Source: Parvularcula mediterranea (lineage in GTDB: Bacteria; Pseudomonadota; Alphaproteobacteria; Caulobacterales; Parvularculaceae). Taken from it: a stretch of 64,000 nt of DNA. Below are positions 55,478-64,000 of this stretch, piece by piece. A program made the translations under genes and the position numbers. The stretch covers positions 372,001 to 436,000 of the forward strand of contig NZ_JABFCX010000003.1 in NCBI RefSeq assembly GCF_013085255.1, written 5' to 3'. A model generated the notes under the pieces. That model ran no database searches and was not told the origin of the DNA. It worked only from the letters and a program-made list of their open reading frames with translations. Within the stretch, counting starts at the first letter, position 1. Each line of letters starts with the position of its first letter.

Positions 55478-56506
55478 ATGGCTCGGAACGCGGCGAACAT
55501 GGTACTTGCGGGGCTGATGGCCGTGTTGCTGGCGGCCTGCGCCACCACGCCGGCTCAGATCGCGACTTTGCCCGGCGCCATTTCGGTGCCCTACGAACTG
55601 AGCGAAACCGGGCTTTTTGTCGTTGATGTCGGGGTCAATGGCGGCCCGCCGCGGCCGTTTTTCGTAGACTCAGGTGCGTCGACGTCGGCGATCTATGACC
55701 GCAATCTCAGCGCCTTCGGGCTGTCCGAAACGGGTGAGAGCGTGGTGGTGCGAGGACTCGTCAGCACGGGCGAGCGGCCCAAGGTCGAGGGCGTGACGTT
55801 TACCATCGGTGCGCTGACGACGCCTGTGCAGTCGATCGTGTCGCTGAAGCCCTCGACGGCCTCGTTCGATGTGGTCGGCCTTATCGGGCTTGATGTCCTG
55901 TCTGATTACCTCGTCATGTTCGATGTCGAGACGAAGCTTGCGACCTTCATCCCTGCTTCGTCCGTCAGCCCACGATCCTTTGTTGGGTGGCGGTTGACGG
56001 AGCTGCAGGAAGGGGCGCGGGGATATCCTAATCTCGGGCTCCATTTTGCTGACCTACGGGTGGGGACGGAGGAGTATCTGGCGCTGATCGATACAGGCTC
56101 CGATACGTCGATCATCAACTGGCCGCTTGCGCTGAAGAACGGGAAGATGCGCCGTATTCGTAGGGACTTGAGGCAGGAATGGGAGATCCAAGGGGCGATC
56201 GGTACCTTCTCACCCCGCGCTTCGGTCGACCTTGGCGGGGTTGTTCTGGGACGAAACTACTGGCCGCAGGTGAATGTGGTGGTGATGGATATGGACAACC
56301 TGTCCACGATCGCACCGACCGATCAGCCGATGATGATTGCTGGCTCCAACCTGTTCCGCGAGCGGACGGTTGCGTTCGATTTCGCGAACGATGCGATCTA
56401 CATCCTTCCCCTGCCGAATGATCCGAGGCCGCCGAGCGTTGATCCGATCTACGTGGTTGGCGACGTTTCAGAAGTGCAGCGCGAGATCCGAAGCAGCCGG
56501 GATTGA
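55478..56506 (+). CDS. Aspartic-protease-like lipoprotein (retropepsin fold)
   Basis: A 342-residue protein with a lipobox at LLAAC (Cys21). Two aspartate motifs, FVDSGASTSAIYD (D64) and LIDTGSDTSIIN (D205), mark the two lobes of a pepsin/retropepsin-like fold in a single chain, as in bacterial aspartyl-protease families. The sequences between lobes include PVQSIVSLK and VVGLIGLDVLSDYLVMFDVETKLATF, the latter typical for the hydrophobic G-x-D strand. Substrate unknown. It ends 6 bases before the convergent TonB receptor gene. Confidence 0.85.
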   Translation: MARNAANMVLAGLMAVLLAACATTPAQIATLPGAISVPYELSETGLFVVDVGVNGGPPRPFFVDSGASTSAIYDRNLSAFGLSETGESVVVRGLVSTGERPKVEGVTFTIGALTTPVQSIVSLKPSTASFDVVGLIGLDVLSDYLVMFDVETKLATFIPASSVSPRSFVGWRLTELQEGARGYPNLGLHFADLRVGTEEYLALIDTGSDTSIINWPLALKNGKMRRIRRDLRQEWEIQGAIGTFSPRASVDLGGVVLGRNYWPQVNVVVMDMDNLSTIAPTDQPMMIAGSNLFRERTVAFDFANDAIYILPLPNDPRPPSVDPIYVVGDVSEVQREIRSSRD

Positions 56507-56512
56507 GCCCCG

Positions 56513-58423
56513 CTAAAGGCTGAGCCTCAGCCCGCCTCGAGCCGTTCTTCCCGGAGCGGGGAGGCCGAGCTGGGGCAGGATGTCGGCGTCGAAGGCGTTC
56601 TCTACCCGGAGGAACAAGTCGAGGCTGCGGTCCTTAGCGAGGAAGCGGTAGGAGAGCTCTGCGTCCAGCTCTTGCGAGGCTGGAAGACGGATGCGTTCGC
56701 CTTCGGCACCGATGGAGAAAGCCTCACCGCGGTGGCGCAGGAAGAGGCTTCCTCCGATGCCGCTGTCGGCGGTGTAGATCAGCCTTGCTTCGCCTTGGTT
56801 TTCGGGACGCTCTGCTGGGAATTGCGTTTCGGTGACGTCTTGAAAGCTGAGGGCCGTTGCTGTCGCACTGATGTGGAGGGCGCTCGACAGTTCGAGGTTG
56901 GCATTCACTTCGAGGCCGAGGGACGAGAAGCCGTCCTGATTGATCCGCTGGCGGAACAGCTGGTCATCGATGAGGACGACGCGCTGCCCGATTCCGTCGT
57001 TGCTGCGTTCTGCGAAGCCGGTGGCTGTAAAGGTGAAAGGGCCTGCGAGCCGGCTGACGGAGAGGGATGCGACGTTGCGGCTTTCGGGCTTGAGGTCTGG
57101 ATTGATGAGGAACCTGCCGAGCTGTTCTCCGTAGAGCTCGCGCAGGCTTGGGAGGCGGCCGAGGCGGGCGGCTGAGAGCCGAACCTCCCAGTCTGTGTCC
57201 GGACGATAGGCGGCGCTGATTCTGCCAGTGAAGAGGCCGAAGTGAGGAGCCTCAGGACGGCCGCCAGACTGGAGGGACTCTGAGCCCTCGAAACGGAAGG
57301 ATCCTGAGAGCGACGTACTGTTCTGGTCGATCTCAGCGGAGAGCCATGCCGCGCCTTTGCGCCGGGCGAACTTCTCATCTTCGGGGCTGGCCTGGTCGTG
57401 GGAGAGACGGCGCAGCTCGCCCCCTGCTTTGACCGAGGAGCTGCCCCCGCTGTGCTCGGCGCTGATCGCTGCGCCTGTATCCTTGCTGGATGCGTCTTCG
57501 GTACTGGTCGGGGTCAGGAAGCTGGCGTCGGGGAAAATCTCGATCCGTCGGTCCGTGCGCTGGTGCCAGAGGCGTGTACGGATGGTCCCAGCAGACTGAG
57601 TGAGTGCGCCGTAACCCCCGAGAAGGAGCCGGTCATCCTCCGGCACACGCCAGTAGCGGATCTGGTCGCCTTCGGGATCAAGATGGTTCTCGGGCGGGAC
57701 GCCATAGCTGCTAGCGGAGGAGAGCGCGAAGGCTCCTCCTTGGAACGGGCCCCTTGCGAACCGCGCAGCGGCGCTGAGCGATGATAGTACGCGATCGGAA
57801 TTGGTCCTTTGCCTCTGCCCGTTTTGGCTATCGAAGGCATCCGATGCTGAGCTCAGAGGCGCGCCTGATCGTTCCGTGTGTAAAGCATCGACCACGATAC
57901 TTGAGAGGCTGGCGGTGAGCTGGGCCGAGGCGAGGTCGCCGGTGCCCTTCTCGGCCATGCCTGAGAGACGTGGCGGATCGCTGATGAGATCGAAGGCGAC
58001 AACCGAGCCGCTGGCGAAAGCAACGTCGCCCTCGGGTGCGACCTGCGCCGCTCCGATCAATCCTGCGGGGAGCGCGGCGAAGTTCACCCGGCCGTCCCAC
58101 GGGTCGTTCAGCGGAATGCCTTCGAGGGTCACGAGGGTTTCCCGCTCTCCCCTGCCCCTGACGGCGGCCACGCTCTCCCCACGGGAGTTCTGGGCGAGGC
58201 TGATCGAAGGAAGGCTGCGGACAATCTGATCAAGCGTCCGTGGCCTGAGCGCTTCTATCGTGGGGTCACCTATCTCAAGCGGTGACGCAGCACCGCGCAT
58301 GCGGCCGGCGACGGTGACTACGTCGCCTTCCAGAGTGTTGGCTTCGGAAGAACCTCCCCACGCAGGAACGACCAGCGTGAGGAGGAAGATGCAGTGACGC
58401 TTACTCAGACGGGATGGCACCAC
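56513..58423 (-). CDS. TonB-dependent receptor-like outer-membrane protein
   Basis: About 636 residues: signal segment (SKRHCIFLLTLVVPAWGG), a plug with VVTVAGRMRGAASPLEIGDPTIEALRPRTLDQIVRSLPSISL, VRGRGERETLVTLEGIPLNDPWDGRVNFAALPAGLIGAAQVAPEG, and a barrel ending RTARGGLRLSL. The LPSLRELYGEQLGRFLINPDLKPESRN block is the conserved barrel motif of the family. I chose GTG near 58423 (VVPSRLSK), because the ATG at 58483 overlaps the upstream gene by 80 bases; an ATG is not available between them. It overlaps the 3' end of the BNR/VPS10-type gene, so they are translationally coupled and may handle the same ligand. Confidence 0.86.
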   Translation of the reverse strand: MVPSRLSKRHCIFLLTLVVPAWGGSSEANTLEGDVVTVAGRMRGAASPLEIGDPTIEALRPRTLDQIVRSLPSISLAQNSRGESVAAVRGRGERETLVTLEGIPLNDPWDGRVNFAALPAGLIGAAQVAPEGDVAFASGSVVAFDLISDPPRLSGMAEKGTGDLASAQLTASLSSIVVDALHTERSGAPLSSASDAFDSQNGQRQRTNSDRVLSSLSAAARFARGPFQGGAFALSSASSYGVPPENHLDPEGDQIRYWRVPEDDRLLLGGYGALTQSAGTIRTRLWHQRTDRRIEIFPDASFLTPTSTEDASSKDTGAAISAEHSGGSSSVKAGGELRRLSHDQASPEDEKFARRKGAAWLSAEIDQNSTSLSGSFRFEGSESLQSGGRPEAPHFGLFTGRISAAYRPDTDWEVRLSAARLGRLPSLRELYGEQLGRFLINPDLKPESRNVASLSVSRLAGPFTFTATGFAERSNDGIGQRVVLIDDQLFRQRINQDGFSSLGLEVNANLELSSALHISATATALSFQDVTETQFPAERPENQGEARLIYTADSGIGGSLFLRHRGEAFSIGAEGERIRLPASQELDAELSYRFLAKDRSLDLFLRVENAFDADILPQLGLPAPGRTARGGLRLSL

Positions 58424-61400
58424 CGACCGTCCACGGAGCGCCTGCTTCTGCGAGCGCCCGTTCGACGTCAGGCATGTCGTCATTCGTCAGCTTACGGAGG
58501 TCTGCGATGACTTCGCCGAGGGCTTCTTCGGCCCAGTCGAGGGACTCCTCGTGCTGCGGCGTAGGACCGTAGGTCGAGTTGCTTGTGCCGCTGACTGCGT
58601 ACCAGAGGCGGCCTGAGACGGTGGCTTCCTCCTGCTGCCCGATCGTGCCCTTGGCTTCGTTGCCGTAGAGCTTCTCGCTGAGGCTGTTCACCTGCAGCTG
58701 CAGGCCAGCGATGTCGTCCATCATGTCAGCCGGGGCGGACGAGCGGCGGAAGGCGGTGGCCATGGCGCCGATCTTGGTCTCCGCTTCGGAGAGGACGTTT
58801 TGGGTTGCCGAAAGCTTGGCCTGAAGACCGCGGATGCGCTCCCAGAAGGCTGCGACTTCTGCAGGCTCGGCTCCGTCGAGTGCGCCTTCACGCATACGGA
58901 CGACGTTGAACTCCTGCGGGCCAACAAGCTCCTCCGTCTCGCTGCGGTGGCGTTTCGCGAGGGAGACCTTGTAGGTGCCCGGCGCGACCATGAAGCTGCC
59001 CCGGTCCATGTCGGCGCTCGTGCCTTCATTGACGGCCCAGGGGCTTGGTCGGGTGAGGTCCCAATTGACGCGCTGGAGGCCTTTCTTGGCAGGCGCTTCG
59101 ATGTGGCGGACGACGTTGCCGTCTGCATCGGTGACTGTGAGGATGAGCTTGGGGGCTTCTTCTTGAAGTTCCTCCGTAAGCGCATCGAACGACGGCATGA
59201 CCGTACTGTCCTGGCCCTCTTCAGCTTCCTGACGCTCCTGCTGGAGGGTCTTCATCTCGTCACGGACATAGACCGTGAAGACCGCGCCGAAGGGCGGGTT
59301 GTCGGCCACGAAGTAGCCGTCGCCTTGGCTCGCCTTGCCACTGTCGCCAAGCGGACGCTCTTCGATGTACCAGTGCGCGTCGCGCCCGGCCCAAAGCATG
59401 ACTTGCTCTTCAAGGGCCTCGGCGTCGATGTCCCTCAGCGGTGAGATGTCGTCGAGGACGTAGAAGCCCCGGCCGAAGGTCGCTGCGACGAGATCATTCT
59501 CCCGGCGCTGGATGGTGATGTCCCGCAAGCTGATCGTCGGCAGGCCCGTGGAAAGTTCCGTCCACTTATCACCGCCATCGACGGTGACGAAGGCGCCGAA
59601 CTCCGTGGCTGCGAAGAGGAGGTCTTCGTCCTCATGGTCCTGCACGATGCGCCAGACGAGGTGCTTCTCTGGCAGGGTGTCTGCCATGCTTTCCCAAGTC
59701 TCGCCGCGGTCCTCGGACTTCAGGAGATACGGCGCGTAGTCGCCGTATTTGTGGTTATCGAGGGCGACGTAGACCGTGTCCTCGTCGTGGAGGTCGGCGC
59801 GGATGTCGTTGACGAAGGCGGTCTCGGGCACGCCCGGGAGCGCGCCAACTTCGACCTTGCGCCAGTTCTCGCCGCCATCGTCGGTGATCTGAATGATGCC
59901 GTCATCCGTCCCGACATAGAGGAGGTCTTCGTTGAGGGGGCTCTCACCCAGCGAGGTGATCGTGTTGTAGTTGGACATCGCGTAGAGGTCCCAACCAGCA
60001 TCCCACGACCACTGACGATCCATGACCGGAAGCTCGACCCTGCGCTCGTCGCGGGTCAGGTCGCCGGAGATCGCTTCCCAGCTGTCGCCGCGATTGTCCG
60101 ACCGCCAGAGTCGCTGCGACGCAAAGTAGAGGCGCGTCGGCTGGTGCTGGCTGACGAGGATCGGCGCGTCCCAGTTGAAGCGCTCATAGGGCTCGCCCGG
60201 TGCCGCGTGGGGCTTGATGTAGACGTTCTCGCCCGTCGTTCGGTCATGGCGCATCAGGTTGCCCTGCTGCCACTGGGCGTAGACGATGTCAGGGTTGCCC
60301 GGCTCGGTCGCAGACTGATGGCCGTCGCCGCCAAGGGTGATGAACCAGTCAGAGTTGCGGATGCCGTTCTCGTTGGCGGTGCGCGATGGCCCGCCTTGCG
60401 AGTTGTTGTCCTGCGTCCCTCCGTAGACGTTGTAGAAGGGGACCGCGTCATCGACGGCGACCTTGTAGAATTGGGTCAGGGGTAAGTTGTCGATGAAGCG
60501 CCAGGTCTGGGTCTGGTCATAGCTTTCGTAGATGCCGCCGTCTGAGCCGAAGAGGACATAATCCTTATGCGTCGGATGAAAGGCGAGCGCATGGTCATCG
60601 ACGTGCTTGGTGGAGTTGTTGATGTACTCGAACGTCTCGCCGTGATCGTTCGATACCTGCGAGTAGTTCGACAGGAGGAAGATCTGCCCCTCATGGTGGG
60701 GACTGGCGTAGAGCTCCTGGTAGTAATGCGGGCCGGTGCCGCCCGAGACGGCGTCGGACTGCTTGGTCCATGACGCTCCGCGGTCGGAGGACATCCAGAT
60801 GCCCCCTTCCCTGCGGTCGAGCTCGATCGCAGCGTAGATCCGGTCGGGGTTCTGGGGCGAGATGGCGAGGCCGATCTTGCCCATGTTGCCCGAAGGCAGG
60901 CCGGAGGATAGCTCCGTCCACGTCTTACCGCCATCCTCAGACATGTGGATGCCGCTCTCCGGGCCACCGCCGACATAGTTGGCGACGGTGCGGTGATGCT
61001 GCCAAGTGGCGGCGTAGAGGCGCTCAGGGTTACGCGGGTCCATGACGAGGGACGCGATGCCGGTGTAGTCGCCTGCGCTGAGGGTGTTCTCCCAGGTCTC
61101 GCCGCCATCTTCGGAACGGTAGAAACCGCGCTCGCCGCCGCCGGACCACAGGGGCCCCTGCGCTGCAACGTAGAGGACGTTCGGATCCTCAGGGTGCACG
61201 ATGATCTTGGTGATGTGCTCGGACTCTTCGAGGCCGACATGCTCCCAGCTCTGCCCGCCGTCCTTCGAGCGGTAAACGCCGTCGCCGAAGCTGATGTGCC
61301 GGCCACCATGGTCCTCGCCGGTGCCGACATAGATGACGTCTTCATTGTGCGGGCTAATCGCCACCTCGCCAATGGAGTAGACGCTCTGCCCGTCGAAGAG

Positions 61401-61661
61401 TGGCGCCCATGTGGTGCCAGCGTTTTCGGTCTTCCAGACACCGCCGGAGCCGACGCCGACATACCAGGTGGCAGGGTCGGAAGGCAGGATTTCGATATCG
61501 GCAATCCGGCCGCTCATCAGCGCTGGGCCGATGGAGCGCCATTTCATGCCTGAGACGACCTCTGCCGGAAGAGCCGCATCGTCGCCGTGATCGTCAGCGA
61601 GAGCCTGCACACCGAAGAGAGCACTCGTGCTCGCCAGCAAGGCCAAATATCGCATACCCAT
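58401..61661 (-). CDS. Secreted BNR/VPS10-type multi-propeller protein
   Basis: A 1,086-residue protein with a Sec signal peptide (about 1-22). About 30-760 is a tandem of beta-propeller repeats with the Asp-box pattern S-x-D-x-G-x-x-W (for example YRSKDGGQSWE, YRSEDGGETWE, MSEDGGKTWTE, SSDRGASWTK, SDNRGDSWE, KSEDRGETWE). A beta-sandwich follows (about 850-950) and a helical C-terminus (ERIRGLQAKLSATQNVLSEAETK). Such proteins are often annotated as glycosyl hydrolase or sialidase-like, but no sialidase active-site Arg triad or FRIP motif is visible, so the catalytic role is doubtful. They are common in gliding and marine bacteria. It is upstream of and overlaps the TonB receptor gene. Confidence 0.85.
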   Translation of the reverse strand: MGMRYLALLASTSALFGVQALADDHGDDAALPAEVVSGMKWRSIGPALMSGRIADIEILPSDPATWYVGVGSGGVWKTENAGTTWAPLFDGQSVYSIGEVAISPHNEDVIYVGTGEDHGGRHISFGDGVYRSKDGGQSWEHVGLEESEHITKIIVHPEDPNVLYVAAQGPLWSGGGERGFYRSEDGGETWENTLSAGDYTGIASLVMDPRNPERLYAATWQHHRTVANYVGGGPESGIHMSEDGGKTWTELSSGLPSGNMGKIGLAISPQNPDRIYAAIELDRREGGIWMSSDRGASWTKQSDAVSGGTGPHYYQELYASPHHEGQIFLLSNYSQVSNDHGETFEYINNSTKHVDDHALAFHPTHKDYVLFGSDGGIYESYDQTQTWRFIDNLPLTQFYKVAVDDAVPFYNVYGGTQDNNSQGGPSRTANENGIRNSDWFITLGGDGHQSATEPGNPDIVYAQWQQGNLMRHDRTTGENVYIKPHAAPGEPYERFNWDAPILVSQHQPTRLYFASQRLWRSDNRGDSWEAISGDLTRDERRVELPVMDRQWSWDAGWDLYAMSNYNTITSLGESPLNEDLLYVGTDDGIIQITDDGGENWRKVEVGALPGVPETAFVNDIRADLHDEDTVYVALDNHKYGDYAPYLLKSEDRGETWESMADTLPEKHLVWRIVQDHEDEDLLFAATEFGAFVTVDGGDKWTELSTGLPTISLRDITIQRRENDLVAATFGRGFYVLDDISPLRDIDAEALEEQVMLWAGRDAHWYIEERPLGDSGKASQGDGYFVADNPPFGAVFTVYVRDEMKTLQQERQEAEEGQDSTVMPSFDALTEELQEEAPKLILTVTDADGNVVRHIEAPAKKGLQRVNWDLTRPSPWAVNEGTSADMDRGSFMVAPGTYKVSLAKRHRSETEELVGPQEFNVVRMREGALDGAEPAEVAAFWERIRGLQAKLSATQNVLSEAETKIGAMATAFRRSSAPADMMDDIAGLQLQVNSLSEKLYGNEAKGTIGQQEEATVSGRLWYAVSGTSNSTYGPTPQHEESLDWAEEALGEVIADLRKLTNDDMPDVERALAEAGAPWTVGGAIPSE

Positions 61662-61787
61662 AGGTCGTTCCCACCCTTACGCTTCAACTCAATCTGATAC
61701 TGTGCAACGATAAACATTGTGCTTCGGAAGGCCAGCCTTCACCGCAGGAGCCGATGCCGTACGTCTGATCGAAGGAATAGACCGCCC

Positions 61788-62333
61788 GTGAAGGCTCAGA
61801 AACTGCTCCGGGATATCCACCATTGGGCCTCGCCGCTCGTCATGCTGCCGCTCGGCCTCGTGATCGCGACGGGCGTTCTCCTGATGCTGAAAAAGGACCT
61901 CGCCTGGATCCAGCCGCCGACCCAGAAATCTGAGATGGCCGGAGAGCTGCCGCAGCGGAGCTTTGAGGAGCTGTTCGCGGCCGCGCAGAGCGTGCCTGAG
62001 CTCGAACTGACTGAATGGCGAGAGCTCGACCGGGTGGACGTCAAACCGGACAAGGGCATCATCAAGTTCGTCGCCAGCAATGGCTGGGAAGCGCAGATCG
62101 ACGGGTCCACCGGCGAGGTGCTTCAGGTGGCGCAGCGGCGCTCGGACCTGATCGAGAGCCTGCATGATGGCTCGTTCTTCGCCTCTTGGACGAAGAAGTG
62201 GGTTTTCCTGCCGAGTGGCCTCGTCCTGCTCGTGCTCTGGGGGAGCGGGATCTACCTCTTCGTCCTGCCGCATTGGAAGAAGGCGCAGAAGCGGCGGCGC
62301 GCAGAACGCAAGGCGCAGGTGCCTGCCGAGTAG
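61788..62333 (+). CDS. PepSY-associated membrane protein
   Basis: A 181-residue protein. An N-terminal membrane helix (LLRDIHHWASPLVMLPLGLVIATGVLLML) opens the PepSY-TM pattern, followed by a periplasmic part with a PepSY-like unit (VPELELTEWRELDRVDVKPDKGIIKFVASNGWEAQIDGSTGEVLQVAQRR) and a second helix (WVFLPSGLVLLVLWGSGIYLFVLPHW) with a basic C-terminus. PepSY proteins inhibit or chaperone periplasmic proteases or take part in ferric reduction. Start chosen as GTG at 61788 with AAGGA upstream. It is divergent from the BNR/VPS10-type gene. Confidence 0.8.
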   Translation: MKAQKLLRDIHHWASPLVMLPLGLVIATGVLLMLKKDLAWIQPPTQKSEMAGELPQRSFEELFAAAQSVPELELTEWRELDRVDVKPDKGIIKFVASNGWEAQIDGSTGEVLQVAQRRSDLIESLHDGSFFASWTKKWVFLPSGLVLLVLWGSGIYLFVLPHWKKAQKRRRAERKAQVPAE

Positions 62334-62469
62334 GTTTCGACCTACCGTACGCTGACGTTCTCTGTCCGGAGTGATGGACTGCATAACGTTCTGCAGTCAG
62401 GGCCTTTTCCCGGTTGGCGTTGCGGTCTAGGTTTTGTCGATATTCGATGAAGCTGACTGGACGTCCCCT

Positions 62470-64000
62470 ATGCGTGCCCTTCTCTCCTCCACAGCCGCGA
62501 TCCTCGCTTTCGCCAGCGCCTCGGCGTTCGCGGACAATGCCTACCGGCTGCCCCCGCAAGAGATCTCCGATATCGTGACCCGCGCGCCTGCGCCTTCGGT
62601 GACGATCTCTCCCAATGGCGAAGTGATGCTGCTCCTCCAGCGCGAGGCGCTGCCTCCGGTGTCTGAGCTTGGCAAGGAGATGGAGCGGCTCGCTGGGATG
62701 CGGCTCGACCCCGCGACTAACGACGTTTTCAATCCGCGCAATGTCGTTGGCCTGCAGATCAAGGACATAGTCACGGGCGAAGTTCGCGATGTGAGCCTTC
62801 CCGGCGAGGTGGACCTGTCGGACTTCAACTGGTCGCCCGATGGCCGCTACGCTGCCTTCTCCCAGACCAATGCCGACAGCATGTCGCTTTATGTTCTGGA
62901 TACGGAGAGCGGTAAGGCACGCCGGGTCCTGCGTGATGGGCTGAACCTTGTGTTTCAGGAGCCGCGCTGGCTGCCTGACGGGCGACTTCTGGTCATGACG
63001 ATCCCTGACGACCGTGGCGCGCGACCTGAAGAGCCTCGGACGCCTGTGGGGCCAGCGATTCAGGACGCTGCGGGCGGTCAGGAAGCCCAGACGCGGACCT
63101 ATCAGGATCTCCTGAAAGACCAGCACGATGAAGAGACCTTCCGCTGGCTGACGACCAGCCAGCCGGTGATCATCCGCCCCAACGGTCGCGGCGCCACCGA
63201 AGTCGGTGAGCCTCGCGTATATACAAATGTCGCGCCATCTCCGGATGGTGAGTACCTGCTGATGGAGTGGCTGGAGGAACCTTTCTCTTATCAGGTGCCG
63301 TGGTCCCGCTTTCCGGTGACGAGTGCGGTCTTCACGCTCCGTGGACAGAAGGTCGCGACCATTGCGGAGCAGCCGCTGGCTGACAGCCTCCCCGTGCAGG
63401 GCGTCGTGACAGGTCGTCGCCAGATCACCTGGCACCCGACAGCGGACGCTCTCATCATGTTCGCTGAAGCGCAGGACGGCGGCGATCCTCGGGTGAAGAC
63501 CGACCATCGCGACACGCTCTACGCGCTTCAAGCACCCTTTGACGGCGAGGCCCGTGAGGTCGCGAAGTTCGAAGACCGTTACTACGGCTTCCTTGGTATG
63601 GAGGACACGGATGACGTGATCTCGGTCGAGTATGACCGGGACACGCGCGAGCTGCGCCGTTCGATGATCGACGTTCTTGGTTCTGATGACCCCAAGGTGC
63701 TCGAGTTCAGGAACCTGCAGGACGCCTATGCCGACCCCGGCTCGCCCATCATGACCATGACCGACGAAGGCTTTGGCGTAGCGGCCGTCAATGACGGGGC
63801 GCTTCTCCTGTCGGGTCAGGGCGCGACGCCGGACGGCAACCGTCCGTTCCTCCGCCGCTTTGACCTTGAGACGCTGGAAACTGAAGAGATTTGGCGGAAC
63901 AGCGGGGAGAGCTACGAGTATGTCGTGGACGTCCTTTCGGACGATGGCTCGTCCTTTGTGACGTCCTATGAAGATCCGTCGACGCCGCCGAACTACCGTC
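62470..64000 (+). CDS. S9 family peptidase (prolyl oligopeptidase-like), C-terminus beyond the window
   Basis: The visible 510 residues begin MRALLSSTAAILAFASASAF (signal peptide to about residue 21) and continue with a beta-propeller: PSVTISPNGEVMLLLQREALPP, DFNWSPDGRYAAFSQTN, VFQEPRWLPDGRLLVMTIPDD, PSPDGEYLLMEWLEEPFSYQVPW and ITWHPTADALIMFAEAQDGGDP. The last visible residues are YEDPSTPPNYR, which typically precede the alpha/beta-hydrolase domain with the catalytic Ser, Asp and His, so the active site lies outside the window. It resembles the glutamyl/acylaminoacyl peptidase subgroup and is probably periplasmic. No frameshift seen. Confidence 0.88.
   Translation, partial: MRALLSSTAAILAFASASAFADNAYRLPPQEISDIVTRAPAPSVTISPNGEVMLLLQREALPPVSELGKEMERLAGMRLDPATNDVFNPRNVVGLQIKDIVTGEVRDVSLPGEVDLSDFNWSPDGRYAAFSQTNADSMSLYVLDTESGKARRVLRDGLNLVFQEPRWLPDGRLLVMTIPDDRGARPEEPRTPVGPAIQDAAGGQEAQTRTYQDLLKDQHDEETFRWLTTSQPVIIRPNGRGATEVGEPRVYTNVAPSPDGEYLLMEWLEEPFSYQVPWSRFPVTSAVFTLRGQKVATIAEQPLADSLPVQGVVTGRRQITWHPTADALIMFAEAQDGGDPRVKTDHRDTLYALQAPFDGEAREVAKFEDRYYGFLGMEDTDDVISVEYDRDTRELRRSMIDVLGSDDPKVLEFRNLQDAYADPGSPIMTMTDEGFGVAAVNDGALLLSGQGATPDGNRPFLRRFDLETLETEEIWRNSGESYEYVVDVLSDDGSSFVTSYEDPSTPPNYR

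Overview
This window is chromosomal DNA from a high-GC alphaproteobacterium. Markers are the cell-cycle receiver CpdR, the plsX-fabH-ihfA-merR block, the ubiquinol-cytochrome c chaperone next to yceD/DUF177, a Coq10/RatA-lipA block, a vitamin B12-dependent ribonucleotide reductase, a double cold-shock-domain protein and many TonB-dependent and lipid-anchored envelope proteins. The mix suggests a stalked or marine lineage such as Parvularculales, Hyphomonadales or Caulobacterales, but nothing here fixes the genus. No phage, IS transposase or CRISPR array is visible.

Layout. 1-7062: end of a DUF2256-SDR operon, then a region bracketed by two tRNA-Val genes that holds tesB and a tail-to-tail pair of large membrane proteins. 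One has two membrane segments, two TrkA-N-like Rossmann units, an RyR domain and a SLOG-like domain; the other is TIR-membrane-WD40-membrane. This pair looks like an uncharacterised NAD/nucleotide-signal defence or stress module and is the main candidate for an undescribed system. 7115-14457: a lipoprotein, cpdR, an N-formylglutamate amidohydrolase, a probable small RNA, a glycosyltransferase, plsX-fabH-ihfA-merR, a LysM lipoprotein and tRNA-Pro. 14477-31304: housekeeping (yceD, cytochrome bc1 chaperone, bamE, coq10-like, lipA, ftsB, eno, rpmF, pyrG, hupB, chorismate mutase, lon) mixed with small envelope proteins and palindromic repeats. 31476-46282: transporter, oxidoreductase, MaoC, a large TonB-dependent receptor, nrdJ, cold-shock protein, and a LysR regulator divergent from two SAM methyltransferases. 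46321-51582: trmJ, then an otsA-otsB-GH15 trehalose/glucan operon and a lipoprotein. 51682-64000: a metalloprotease-like protein, tRNA-Ser, a pullulanase-type GH13, an aspartic-protease-like lipoprotein, a TonB receptor overlapping a BNR/VPS10-type secreted protein, a PepSY protein and a truncated S9 peptidase.

Non-coding content is unusually informative. A structured element of three consecutive hairpins occurs three times, always in the 3' trailer of a tRNA gene: twice in tandem after tRNA-Val(CAC) and once after tRNA-Ser(GCT). The stems change in a base-pair-preserving way while the linkers (ATCTCAC and TCCGATGGGG) stay constant. A roughly 270-bp palindromic MITE-like element occurs twice; one copy supplies the last codons of a methyltransferase gene and the leader of the next gene. 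A compact minus-strand transcript candidate at about 8904-8985 has two hairpins, an exposed CCUCCC and a strong terminator, as in anti-Shine-Dalgarno small RNAs. Several BIME/REP-type repeats fill intergenic gaps, mainly at 24939-25699.

How the genes fit together: the plsX/fabH, lipA, bamE, LpxR-like and TonB-receptor genes serve lipid and outer-membrane biogenesis. The trehalose operon, the GH15 enzyme and the pullulanase point to glucan and osmolyte metabolism. CpdR and Lon belong to the proteolytic control of the alphaproteobacterial cell cycle. All functions are inferred from the sequence and from family knowledge; no search was run.
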